DNA of 7,538 bases from Taibaiella sp. GTDB lineage: Bacteria; Bacteroidota; Bacteroidia; Chitinophagales; Chitinophagaceae. The stretch spans positions 1-7,538 of the forward strand of contig JACFNS010000114.1 in assembly GCA_019454705.1 (NCBI GenBank), in the 5' to 3' direction. A program made the position numbers and the translations under genes. Numbering within the stretch: the stretch's first letter is position 1; each line of letters opens with the position of its first letter. The notes under the pieces were generated by a model that ran no database searches, was not told where the DNA came from, and worked only from the letters and a program-made list of their open reading frames with translations. Below, piece by piece: positions 1 to 5,712 of this stretch.

Positions 1-625
1 CGAAAATGAAATAGTCAATATGTTCCTTTTTCAATGTATCCAAACAAAACTGAACCAGGTATTCTTTTTCAGGCCCTTGAAATGTTTCTTCTTCTCCTTC
101 TGTATGTTTTGGCCCACGTTGGCTGAACCACTCGGCCATACCAACGCCGGTGTCCGGGTGTATCCTTCTATACAACCATTGTGCCATTTTGTTGCGCAAC
201 ACGGTTTTCAGGAGCTTATAACCGTAGTCACCAGGACCGAGGCCATCGCCATGCCCGATGAAAAACTTCTTTCCGTTGAATTCGCGTTCTACCGGCTTAT
301 GGTGTACGGGTATGTTCAGTTCGTCCATGAAGTAGTCCACCATCCACAGGTCGTGGTTGCCGGTAAAGGCCTCGATATGCAAACCTGTGTCAGACAACTC
401 AGCCAGCTTGCCCAGGAAACGGGTATAACCTTTAGGAACAACTTTTCGGTATTCGAACCAGGCATCAAACAAATCGCCGACTAAGTACAGTTGCTCCGCA
501 TCGTGCTTTATTTCGTCCAGCCAGTTGCAAATACGTTTTTCGCGGGCTATGCTGGAGGCACGGTCGGGAATGCCGAGATGAAAGTCGGAAGCGAAGTATA
601 TTTTTTTGCCCTCGGGTAACTGCAT
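1..625 (-). CDS. lpxH: UDP-2,3-diacylglucosamine diphosphatase, LpxH-like (C-terminus beyond left edge)
   Basis: This is a calcineurin-like metallophosphoesterase. LpxH enzymes hydrolyse UDP-2,3-diacylglucosamine to lipid X and UMP, the fourth step of lipid A synthesis, at the inner face of the cytoplasmic membrane. Reading the minus strand from the ATG at 625 gives 208 codons before the edge, and an in-frame TAA lies a short way upstream of that ATG. The metal-binding blocks appear in order: DFHLG (D14, H16), GDLFD (D51), GNHD (N90, H91) and GHGDG (H125). The segment EAFTGNHDLWM and the R/K-rich stretch around residues 140-155 fit the LpxH family. The visible protein stops at HIDYFIF, just where the final histidine motif (GHxH) is expected, so only some 30-50 residues should be missing. 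No Shine-Dalgarno sequence is visible, which is common in Bacteroidota. It is transcribed divergently from the methionine unit. A paralogous metallophosphoesterase with another substrate is possible but less likely. Confidence 0.88.
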   Translation of the reverse strand, partial: MQLPEGKKIYFASDFHLGIPDRASSIAREKRICNWLDEIKHDAEQLYLVGDLFDAWFEYRKVVPKGYTRFLGKLAELSDTGLHIEAFTGNHDLWMVDYFMDELNIPVHHKPVEREFNGKKFFIGHGDGLGPGDYGYKLLKTVLRNKMAQWLYRRIHPDTGVGMAEWFSQRGPKHTEGEEETFQGPEKEYLVQFCLDTLKKEHIDYFIF

Positions 626-724
626 GGGGTATGCTGAATACAGGGGTGCAATTTAGTTCAAATAATGTTTTTATCCGCTCAACGCCTTGTTAACAGCGGT
701 GAAACGGGGCAATAAAAAATTTTA

Positions 725-757
725 TTTGGAAATTTGAAACACACGATTATATCTTTG
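725..757 (+). promoter_or_regulatory. Bacteroidota-type promoter for the SAM riboswitch leader
   Basis: TATCTTTG at 750-757 matches the Bacteroidota -7 consensus TAnnTTTG exactly. TTTG at 725-728 lies 21 bases upstream, within the spacing known for the -33 element of the group. A start site around 762-765 would place transcription just before the riboswitch P1 helix. The match and its position directly ahead of the aptamer support it; no transcription data are available. Confidence 0.65.
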
Positions 758-774
758 CACCAGTTCTTTACAAC

Positions 775-890
775 GATTCTTATCAAGAAAGACTGAGGGA
801 TATGGCCCGTTGACGTCTTAGCAACCATCAAGGTGAAAGCCTTGAAAGGTGCTACTTCCATCCTGCAGCAATGCGGGGCAGATAAGTCAG
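775..890 (+). promoter_or_regulatory. SAM-I (S-box) riboswitch aptamer
   Basis: The stretch carries the conserved S-box core: GGGATATGGCCC (about 797-808), then GCAACC (821-826), GGTGCTACTTCC (848-859) and a terminal GCAGATAAG. P1 can form between CTTATC (779-784) and GATAAG (881-886). P3 can form from AAGG/CCTT around the gtgaaag turn, and P4 from CCTGC/GCGGG. The A-C change inside GGTGCTAATTCC is the only obvious departure from the usual core. SAM-I aptamers bind S-adenosylmethionine and normally switch methionine genes off. The next genes are a cystathionine gamma-synthase-type enzyme and a homoserine dehydrogenase, exactly the targets expected. Outer boundaries are approximate. Confidence 0.93.
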
Positions 891-910
891 ATGCAATAGT
901 TTGCAGCTAC

Positions 911-926
911 TAACGCTACAGCGTTA
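911..926 (+). other. Small hairpin in the riboswitch expression platform
   Basis: TAACGC (911-916) and GCGTTA (921-926) pair perfectly around a TACA loop, between the aptamer and the terminator. By eye, TAGTT (897-901) can also pair with AACTA (935-939), and CAGA (888-891) with TCTG (947-950), enclosing this hairpin and occupying the left arm of the terminator. That arrangement would be a plausible antiterminator. The pairings are seen in the sequence; the switching role is inferred and the energies were not computed. Confidence 0.45.
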
Positions 927-938
927 TTAAACATAACT

Positions 939-971
939 AAAGCTCTTCTGGTCTGCCGGAAGAGCTTTTTT
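939..971 (+). terminator. Intrinsic terminator of the SAM riboswitch
   Basis: Bases 939-951 and 956-968 form a 13-pair stem with one G-U pair around a TCTG loop, followed by a run of six T (966-971). It lies about 50 bases after the aptamer and 155 bases before the first coding region. This supports control by transcription attenuation: SAM-bound aptamer, terminator forms, methionine genes off. Confidence 0.88.
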
Positions 972-975
972 GTTT

Positions 976-1107
976 ACCCCAACCCCTAAAGGGGCTAAGT
1001 AAATTTCCAAGCTCATTCCGTCAGTGCTTTCCTGGTAAGTCTTCGTGCTTTATGCCCTCCGGGCAAGAATAGTGTCCTCCTTTCAGGGAGGATGCAGGAG
1101 GGTTTAC
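976..1107. repeat. Palindromic intergenic repeat tract between riboswitch and first gene
   Basis: The region between the terminator and the first gene carries three short palindromes. They are CCCCTAAAGGGG (983-994), TGCCC/GGGCA around TCC (1053-1065), and TCCTCC/GGAGGA around TTTCAG (1075-1092) followed by GGAGGG. C-block/G-block units of this kind recur at 5713-5737 and, in another form, at 3853-3937. They resemble the dispersed non-coding repeats common in Bacteroidota genomes. No open reading frame of note lies here. The likely result is a long structured leader between the switch and the start codon. Confidence 0.55.
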
Positions 1108-1126
1108 ATTTAAAACCAGGAATAAA

Positions 1127-2308
1127 ATGAGTACAGTAACAGAATTAATCCACAGCATTCCCGTTGACCCGCTGACAGGCGCTATATCAGTGCCTATTTA
1201 CCAGACATCTACCTACGTGCAGGAAGCGCCGGGCGTGAACAAAGGCTATGACTACGCCCGCAGCAACAATCCCACGCGCGAGACGCTGGAAAACATCATT
1301 GCGCAACTGGAGGGCGGCGCACAGGCATCAGCATTCGGCAGCGGGCTGGCGGCTATTGACGCGGTAGTGAAGTTACTGCAAAGCGGTGACGAGATACTGG
1401 CCGTTGATGATATCTACGGCGGGGCGTTCAGGCAGTTTACGCATATCTACCAAAAGTTTGGTATTAACGTAAACTATGTAGACACAACCGATGTAGCCAA
1501 TGTGCTGGACGGCATCACCCCGCAAACCAAACTGATATGGCTGGAGACACCCACCAACCCCACGCTGAAGATAAGCGATATAGCTGCTATTGCTAAGATT
1601 GCGCAGCAGCATAACATACTGCTGTGCGTGGACAACACTTTCGCTTCGCCTGCCTTGCAGCAACCCATATTGCTGGGTGCCGACATAGTGATACACAGCG
1701 CCACCAAGTACCTGGGCGGCCACAGCGACCTGATAGCAGGACTGGTAGTGTGCAGGACCAAAGAGTTGGGCGAACAAATCAAGTTCATACAGAACGCATG
1801 TGGTGCTATACTCTCCCCTTTCGATAGCTGGCTGGTGATACGCGGGCTGGAGACCCTACACCTGCGGGTACAGCAGCATAGCGCCAACGCCTTGGAACTG
1901 GCGGAGTTCCTCCAAGCGCACCCTGCGGTTGACAAAGTGTACTACCCGGGATTGAAAACGCACCTCAACCACGAGATAGCAGCTAGGCAGCAGTCAGCCT
2001 TTGGTGGTATTGTCACCTTTACGTTAAAGAACGACACCGAAGACGCGGCCAAGAAAGTAGTGTGCAACACCCGACTCTTCAAACTGGCGGAAAGCCTGGG
2101 CGGAGTGAAAAGCCTGCTGTGCCACCCCGCAACAATGACCCACAAATCGATACCCGCTGAAAAGCGCCGTGCAGCAGGTGTGCAGGACAGCCTGATACGC
2201 CTGAGCGTAGGACTGGAGCAGGCAGCTGACCTGAAAGCCGACATAATACAGGCGCTGGACAAACTGAACAAAGCAGTACAGGAGCCAAGGGTATTTGAAT
2301 ATCAATAA
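1127..2308 (+). CDS. Cystathionine gamma-synthase / O-acylhomoserine sulfhydrylase-type PLP enzyme
   Basis: A 393-residue enzyme of the Cys/Met metabolism PLP family (fold type I). It should condense an O-acylhomoserine with cysteine (giving cystathionine) or with sulfide (giving homocysteine) in the cytoplasm. The PLP lysine is K194 in HSATKYLGGHSD. Other family marks are PIYQTSTY (23-30), YDYARSNNPTR (41-51), GSGLAA (71-76), Y97, VDNTFASP with D169, and IRLSVGLE near the C-terminus. Length is normal. The ATG at 1127 is preceded by AGGA at a 5-base spacing, which supports this start. The gene lies behind a SAM-I riboswitch and 45 bases before a homoserine dehydrogenase gene, which favours synthesis over a cystathionine lyase role. 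K328 in LGGVKSL replaces the glutamate usual in E. coli-type cystathionine gamma-synthases. Sequence alone does not settle cysteine versus sulfide as the sulfur donor, so no symbol is given. Confidence 0.9.
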   Translation: MSTVTELIHSIPVDPLTGAISVPIYQTSTYVQEAPGVNKGYDYARSNNPTRETLENIIAQLEGGAQASAFGSGLAAIDAVVKLLQSGDEILAVDDIYGGAFRQFTHIYQKFGINVNYVDTTDVANVLDGITPQTKLIWLETPTNPTLKISDIAAIAKIAQQHNILLCVDNTFASPALQQPILLGADIVIHSATKYLGGHSDLIAGLVVCRTKELGEQIKFIQNACGAILSPFDSWLVIRGLETLHLRVQQHSANALELAEFLQAHPAVDKVYYPGLKTHLNHEIAARQQSAFGGIVTFTLKNDTEDAAKKVVCNTRLFKLAESLGGVKSLLCHPATMTHKSIPAEKRRAAGVQDSLIRLSVGLEQAADLKADIIQALDKLNKAVQEPRVFEYQ

Positions 2309-2325
2309 TCACAACCAAAACATAT

Positions 2326-2367
2326 TGTCTAAACAACTTAAATCAATTGCAAAATGTCTAAACAACT
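2326..2367 (+). repeat. 13-base direct repeat spanning the homoserine dehydrogenase start
   Basis: TGTCTAAACAACT occurs at 2326-2338 and again at 2355-2367, the second copy starting inside the ATG of the next gene. The copies are 29 bases apart, so the upstream copy is out of frame with that gene. Upstream, TTG at 2325 would open a 14-codon frame ending at the TGA at 2367-2369. Most simply this is a small local duplication of the gene start. Confidence 0.7.
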
Positions 2368-3595
2368 GAACATCGGATTATTCGGATTTGGCGTAGTGGG
2401 CGAGGGCCTGTACAAAGTATTGAGCCAAACACAATCGCTGAACGCCACTATCAAAAAAGTGTGCATCAAACACCCCGACAAAAAACGCTCTGCACCACAG
2501 GAACTGTTCACGGTCTATCCAGAGATACTTCTATCAGACAGCAGCATCAATGTGATAGTGGAACTGATAGATGATGCGGACGCGGCGTTCGACATAACTA
2601 AAAAAGCACTGAAAGCAGGCAAGGCAGTAGTGAGCGCCAACAAAAAGATGATAGCCGAGCACCTGCCTGAACTGTTGCAACTGCAACAGGAATACAAAAC
2701 TCCCCTGCTGTACGAAGCTGCCTGCTGCGCCAGTATACCCGTCATACGCAACCTGGAAGAGTATTATGATAACGATCTGCTGCAAAGTATCAGCGGTATT
2801 GTCAACGGCTCTACGAATTATATACTCACCAAGGTGTTTGAAAACAAACTGAGCTTTCATGATGCGCTGCTGGAGGCGCAGTACGAGGGCTTTGCCGAAA
2901 GCAATCCCGCGCTGGATGTAGAGGGTGTAGACGCGGTGAACAAACTATCCATCGTACTCGCACATGCTTATGGTATAGTAGCAGCACCAAACAAACTGAC
3001 CTACTCCGGCATACAAAACCTGGATCCCTACGATGCCGTGTATGCCTGTGAAAAGGGCTACGAAATAAAACTAGTGGCCCAGGCCAAGAAGCTGCCGGGC
3101 AATAAGGTAGCCGCATTCGTACTGCCGCAGTTTGTAAAAAAAGACAGCCTGCTGCACCGGGTAAAAAATGAATACAACGGCGTAGTGATAGAAAGCGGTC
3201 TTGCGGAAGAACAGTTCTTCTATGGCAAGGGGGCGGGCAGTTTCCCGACAGCAAGCGCCGTACTCAGCGATATATCGGCGCTGCGCTATGGCTATGCTTA
3301 CGAATACAAAAAGCTGTACCGCGACAATACGCCTGCCCTGACCGATGAATATTACCTGCGGGTGTATGCCAGCTTCGACGGGCTGTTCAATGTGCCGCAC
3401 GAGCGCTTTGAACGCATTGAAGAATGGAGCAGCAATGACAAACGCTGTTGCGTGACCGGCATAGTGAGCAGCCGCCAACTGGCCGACACATATTGGTGGA
3501 AACAGAAAGGCGTTTCGCTGATACTGCTGCCAGATGCGTTTGTGGACAAACTTCCGGAGCCTAAGCGGGTGCAGGAGGAGGTGCTGTTTGTATAG
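2354..3595 (+). CDS. hom: Homoserine dehydrogenase
   Basis: This 413-residue enzyme reduces aspartate semialdehyde to homoserine with NAD(P)H, feeding the methionine branch. The N-terminal Rossmann domain shows GLFGFGVVGEG (G11, G13, G16) and SANKK (K97). The substrate domain has EAACCASIPVIRNLEE (121-136), GIVNGSTNYIL (148-158) and EGFAESNPALDVEGVDAVNKL. In that last motif E182, D193 and K197 keep the spacing of the catalytic E/D/K known from yeast homoserine dehydrogenase. GKGAGSFPTASAVLSDI is also typical. There is no aspartokinase domain. Residues after about 325 occupy the place of the ACT regulatory domain in longer family members but are divergent; I cannot assign an ACT fold by eye. 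ESNP in place of the usual E-x-DP is a mild variation. The gene follows the PLP enzyme by 45 bases in the same direction with no terminator between, so the SAM riboswitch very likely controls both. A separate threonine-linked enzyme may exist elsewhere. Confidence 0.94.
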   Translation: MSKQLNIGLFGFGVVGEGLYKVLSQTQSLNATIKKVCIKHPDKKRSAPQELFTVYPEILLSDSSINVIVELIDDADAAFDITKKALKAGKAVVSANKKMIAEHLPELLQLQQEYKTPLLYEAACCASIPVIRNLEEYYDNDLLQSISGIVNGSTNYILTKVFENKLSFHDALLEAQYEGFAESNPALDVEGVDAVNKLSIVLAHAYGIVAAPNKLTYSGIQNLDPYDAVYACEKGYEIKLVAQAKKLPGNKVAAFVLPQFVKKDSLLHRVKNEYNGVVIESGLAEEQFFYGKGAGSFPTASAVLSDISALRYGYAYEYKKLYRDNTPALTDEYYLRVYASFDGLFNVPHERFERIEEWSSNDKRCCVTGIVSSRQLADTYWWKQKGVSLILLPDAFVDKLPEPKRVQEEVLFV

Positions 3596-3613
3596 TAAGT
3601 CCTCCGTTTTGTG

Positions 3614-3801
3614 CATTTGGGAACAAAACCTTCTTAGTTAACTCGCTTTTAGATGTCATTTCAATGATTTCGTTGAGCTCACTGCGTTCGGTTGTTCCCA
3701 AAATGTTCCGTTTTGATGCCGGATTTTCGGAAAAACAAAACCGCACAATTTCATAAGTGGTTGGTTGTGAGTTGATTGACAATTTTGTTCCAAAATGTTC
3801 C
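3614..3801. repeat. Intergenic cluster of inverted and direct repeats
   Basis: TTTGGGAACAA (3616-3626) is the reverse complement of TTGTTCCCAAA (3692-3702). The match continues on both sides with one- or two-base bulges, closing a unit of about 90 bases. A shorter hairpin, GTTTTG/CAAAAC (3710-3715/3736-3741) with inner CCG/CGG, follows. The 3' arm TTGTTCCCAAAATGTTCC (3692-3709) recurs as TTGTTCC-AAAATGTTCC at 3786-3801, differing by one base. The minus strand is open here for 134 codons (3561-3965), but that frame runs through all the repeats and has no recognisable domain. I read this as a dispersed Bacteroidota intergenic repeat, not a gene. Confidence 0.6.
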
Positions 3802-3852
3802 CGGAAATTTGATTTTTGTCCTGCTGGTGTCAACCACCCCGATTGGCTCTTG

Positions 3853-3937
3853 CCCTCCCGCCTGTGGCGGGATAAATGCCCGCATTCGCCAATGTCCCCT
3901 CCTAAAAACCCCGCACGGGCGGGACAGGCAGGAGGGG
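3853..3937. repeat. G+C-rich REP-like palindromic element
   Basis: CCCTCCCGCCTGT (3853-3865) pairs with ACAGGCAGGAGGG (3924-3936) at 12 of 13 positions. Inside are competing hairpins: TCCCGCC/GGCGGGA around TGT (3856-3872), CCCGC/GCGGG (3910-3914/3919-3923) and CCCCTCCT/AGGAGGGG (3896-3903/3930-3937). The block is far more G+C-rich than its flanks and resembles REP-type elements. The rest of the gap, 3938-4138, holds no recognised gene or RNA; it is A+T-rich before the acetyltransferase start. Confidence 0.6.
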
Positions 3938-4138
3938 AGTTTGCAGTCGGTGTTCGATGTGTCAAAGAGCGTTTGGCGCCCTCTTTACAGATAGCGCAAC
4001 TAATATGTAAATATACGTAAAATTGTTGTGATATTTTGTTAATGGTATGGGATTATGGTGGTTGGTGACAACACCAACCACAAGGCGACTTAGAATATCG
4101 TGGATAGAGTGTAACTTGGGCTTAATAAACCTGAGTAA

Positions 4139-4612
4139 ATGACAGACCCGAAATTGAGGAAAACACAATATGCTGACCTTGACAGGTTGTTTGACCTGCA
4201 GGCGGATGATGAAGCGGGGTATATGGCTGCGTTTGTGAGCAGCACCTGGAAAGACAGGGATGCCTATTTTGCCAAGTGGGAGGGATTTTTGATGGACGAT
4301 ACCGTTAACTCGTGGACCATACTGGTGGACGGTAATATAATAGGCAGCATAGGGACGTATGTAATGGATGGCGAAACACAAATAGGCTACGGCATTGGCA
4401 GAGAATACTGGGGTCTGGGGTACGCCTCGCGGGCTTTGGCTTTGTTCCTGCAACAGGTAGATACCAGGCCACTGCATGGGCGTGCCGCATCAGATAATAT
4501 ACGTTCTATTAAAATGCTGGAGAAAGCAGGCTTTACACGAACGGGTACGGAACGGGCATTTGCCCTTGCCAGGAATGAGGAAATAGAAGAAGTACTTTTC
4601 AGGCTGGATTGA
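4139..4612 (+). CDS. GNAT family N-acetyltransferase (RimJ/RimL-like)
   Basis: A 157-residue protein with a single GNAT domain over its whole length. These enzymes transfer acetyl from acetyl-CoA to an amine. The acetyl-CoA loop is seen in QIGYGIGREYWGLGYASRAL (81-100), where GLGYA forms the pyrophosphate-binding turn. The following helix and the motif SDNIRSIKMLEKAGF (118-132), with N120, are characteristic of the RimJ/RimL-type branch. Substrate cannot be told; members act on ribosomal proteins, antibiotics or small metabolites. The ATG at 4139 follows directly on a TAA (4136-4138), giving a full-length domain, and no Shine-Dalgarno sequence is evident. It stands alone between the repeat-rich gap and a convergent lipoprotein gene, sharing a terminator with the latter, so the context gives no clue to its job. 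Confidence 0.88.
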   Translation: MTDPKLRKTQYADLDRLFDLQADDEAGYMAAFVSSTWKDRDAYFAKWEGFLMDDTVNSWTILVDGNIIGSIGTYVMDGETQIGYGIGREYWGLGYASRALALFLQQVDTRPLHGRAASDNIRSIKMLEKAGFTRTGTERAFALARNEEIEEVLFRLD

Positions 4613-4647
4613 TAGCCTGTGCGTGCATGATAAAGGGCAGATAAATA

Positions 4648-4678
4648 AGTGCGGGCCTCCGTTCAGGAAGCCCGCACT
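4648..4678. terminator. Shared bidirectional terminator hairpin
   Basis: AGTGCGGGC (4648-4656) pairs perfectly with GCCCGCACT (4670-4678). After one mismatch the stem continues with TCC/GGA around a five-base loop. It lies between the convergent acetyltransferase (ends 4612) and lipoprotein (ends 4690) genes. Both sides are A/T-rich but neither has a solid T run, so it may work less efficiently than the other terminators in the window. Confidence 0.7.
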
Positions 4679-4689
4679 ATAATAAGGAC

Positions 4690-4944
4690 TTAATCGATTT
4701 TACAGTCAACAGTACCACCTGTGAGGCCAATGGTACTAACCAGGTTATTTTCAATGTTCTTGCAGGTACCTTCCGCACCCTTTTTGTTAGTTTTCTCAAT
4801 TCCGGTTGTCTGTACGATTGAGAAAGGTGTTCCAGTGCCCAAATCTACAGATATGGTACAGTCGCAGTCGTAATCTTTTTTACAAGACAAGAGGCTGATG
4901 CTGCAAACGGCAGCGAGTAGTAACATTTTAAATTTTGAGTTCAT
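4690..4944 (-). CDS. Small cysteine-containing lipoprotein, unknown function
   Basis: An 84-residue protein starting at the ATG at 4944. K4 and K6, a hydrophobic stretch (7-19) and the lipobox LLSC give a signal peptidase II site before C21, leaving a mature lipoprotein of 64 residues starting CKKDYDCDC. Further cysteines are C27, C29, C61 and C81. The pattern CxC near the N-terminus, then a K/A/E-rich segment with one Cys and a last Cys near the end, is seen in many tiny Bacteroidota lipoproteins and suggests one or two disulfides in the periplasm or at the outer membrane. I know no function for it. A -7 promoter match lies 20 bases upstream of the start and a terminator hairpin lies 12 bases downstream, so it is probably a single-gene transcript. 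It is convergent with the acetyltransferase and divergent from the SRPBCC gene. Confidence 0.8.
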   Translation of the reverse strand: MNSKFKMLLLAAVCSISLLSCKKDYDCDCTISVDLGTGTPFSIVQTTGIEKTNKKGAEGTCKNIENNLVSTIGLTGGTVDCKID

Positions 4945-4963
4945 CCCGGTTTAGATTTGGTTT

Positions 4964-4971
4964 CAAATATA
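4964..4971 (-). promoter_or_regulatory. Candidate -7 promoter element for the small lipoprotein
   Basis: On the minus strand TATATTTG matches TAnnTTTG exactly, and its downstream edge is 19 bases from the lipoprotein ATG, implying a leader of only about a dozen bases. I see no TTTG or TTG at the proper -33 distance, so the match is half of a promoter only. Confidence 0.45.
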
Positions 4972-5181
4972 GATGCTTTGTGTGATATTTTTTAATTGCA
5001 GCCCTAAGCAACAGTCGTAAATAGCCTTTGCATTGTCGCATATTGCCATCAACTGTACGGATTTTTACCGCCACTTTTGTACTGTTGAAAGTTAACTACA
5101 ACATTGCAGGGTGGAGCAGCGACCACGATAAAAAACGGGCGTGACCGAAAGGCCATAAGAGTAGGATAAAAATATAATCTT

Positions 5182-5628
5182 ATGTCAAACAGCGTAACAC
5201 TGCACAGGGTGCTTAAAACTTCTCCTGAAAAATTATACAGGGCTTTTACTGAACCAGCGGCTATGGCTTCGTGGTTGCCGCCGTATGGGTTTGTATGTAC
5301 CGTACACGAAATGAACGCGGTACAAGGCGGGACATTCAGGATGTCTTTCCAGAATTTTACAACAGGCAACGGCCATTCTTTTGGCGGCACTTATGTAGAA
5401 ATGAAGCCGAACGAGTTGCTGAAGTACACGGACAAATTTGATGATCCCAACCTGCCGGGAGAGATGACTACCACAGTATGGATGAGCAAAAACCTTGCCG
5501 GCACTGAATTGAAAATTGAACAGACGGGCATACCTGACGCCATACCGGCGGAAATGTGCTACCTGGGCTGGCAGGATTCGTTAGACAAACTGACGAGGCT
5601 GGTAGAGCCGGAGATACCGGATGCGTAG
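5182..5628 (+). CDS. SRPBCC / AHSA1-like (START superfamily) protein
   Basis: A 148-residue cytoplasmic protein of the SRPBCC fold, AHSA1/YndB-like branch (COG3832 type). The order is typical: a first strand and helix with KTSPEKLYRAFTEPAAMASWLPP (13-35), a strand with GGTFRMSF (49-56), HSFGGTYVEMKPNELLKYTDKF, then DDPNLPGEMTTTV, and the C-terminal helix CYLGWQDSLDKLTRLVE. The WLPP, DDPNLPGEM and YLGWQDSL blocks mark a well-conserved subfamily. The fold forms a deep hydrophobic pocket, but no ligand or partner is known for this branch, and homology to the Hsp90 co-chaperone does not imply that role here. The start at 5182 gives the normal length; the ~100-base leader holds a weak promoter-like CACTTTTG (5072-5079). 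It is followed by a good terminator and looks monocistronic. Confidence 0.9.
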   Translation: MSNSVTLHRVLKTSPEKLYRAFTEPAAMASWLPPYGFVCTVHEMNAVQGGTFRMSFQNFTTGNGHSFGGTYVEMKPNELLKYTDKFDDPNLPGEMTTTVWMSKNLAGTELKIEQTGIPDAIPAEMCYLGWQDSLDKLTRLVEPEIPDA

Positions 5629-5652
5629 GTTTCGTATAAACTATTAGTTATT

Positions 5653-5678
5653 AAATGCAGGCTCAGGCCTGCATTTTT
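5653..5678 (+). terminator. Intrinsic terminator of the SRPBCC gene
   Basis: AAATGCAGGC (5653-5662) and GCCTGCATTT (5667-5676) form ten perfect pairs around a TCAG loop, followed by T through 5678 (five T at 5674-5678). It lies 24 bases after the stop codon of the SRPBCC gene. Confidence 0.85.
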
Positions 5679-5712
5679 GTTTGCGACTAGACTATGAAAA
5701 GCAGGCGCGAGA

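Noticed and set aside
20..484. Open frame of 154 codons on the plus strand
   Set aside because: It lies wholly antisense to the LpxH gene, whose metal-binding motifs are intact on the minus strand; its own product has no recognisable domain.
679..861. Open frame of 60 codons on the minus strand
   Set aside because: It runs through the promoter and aptamer of the SAM riboswitch; the RNA structure explains the sequence and the peptide resembles nothing.
983..1092. Second terminator set before the PLP enzyme gene
   Set aside because: The palindromes CCCCTAAAGGGG and TCCTCC/GGAGGA lack following T runs and match the intergenic repeat type seen elsewhere in the window.
1373..1935. Antisense open frames within the PLP enzyme gene
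   Set aside because: They are shadows of a G+C-rich coding sequence whose sense product is a complete, conserved enzyme.
3692..3801. Possible CRISPR-like repeat pair
   Set aside because: Only two copies about 94 bases apart, differing by an indel, with the first copy also an arm of an inverted repeat; no array and no cas genes.
3561..3965. Open frame of 134 codons on the minus strand
   Set aside because: It overlaps the end of the homoserine dehydrogenase gene and crosses both repeat elements; the product is low in structure and without a domain. Repeats of this kind often leave open frames by chance.
3757..4020. Two overlapping plus-strand open frames (87 and 72 codons)
   Set aside because: Both are made mostly of the G+C-rich palindrome read in different frames, with no domain or start signal.
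5100..5181. Structured leader or RNA element before the SRPBCC gene
   Set aside because: Some short complementary patches are present, but no consistent fold or known RNA motif could be recognised by eye.
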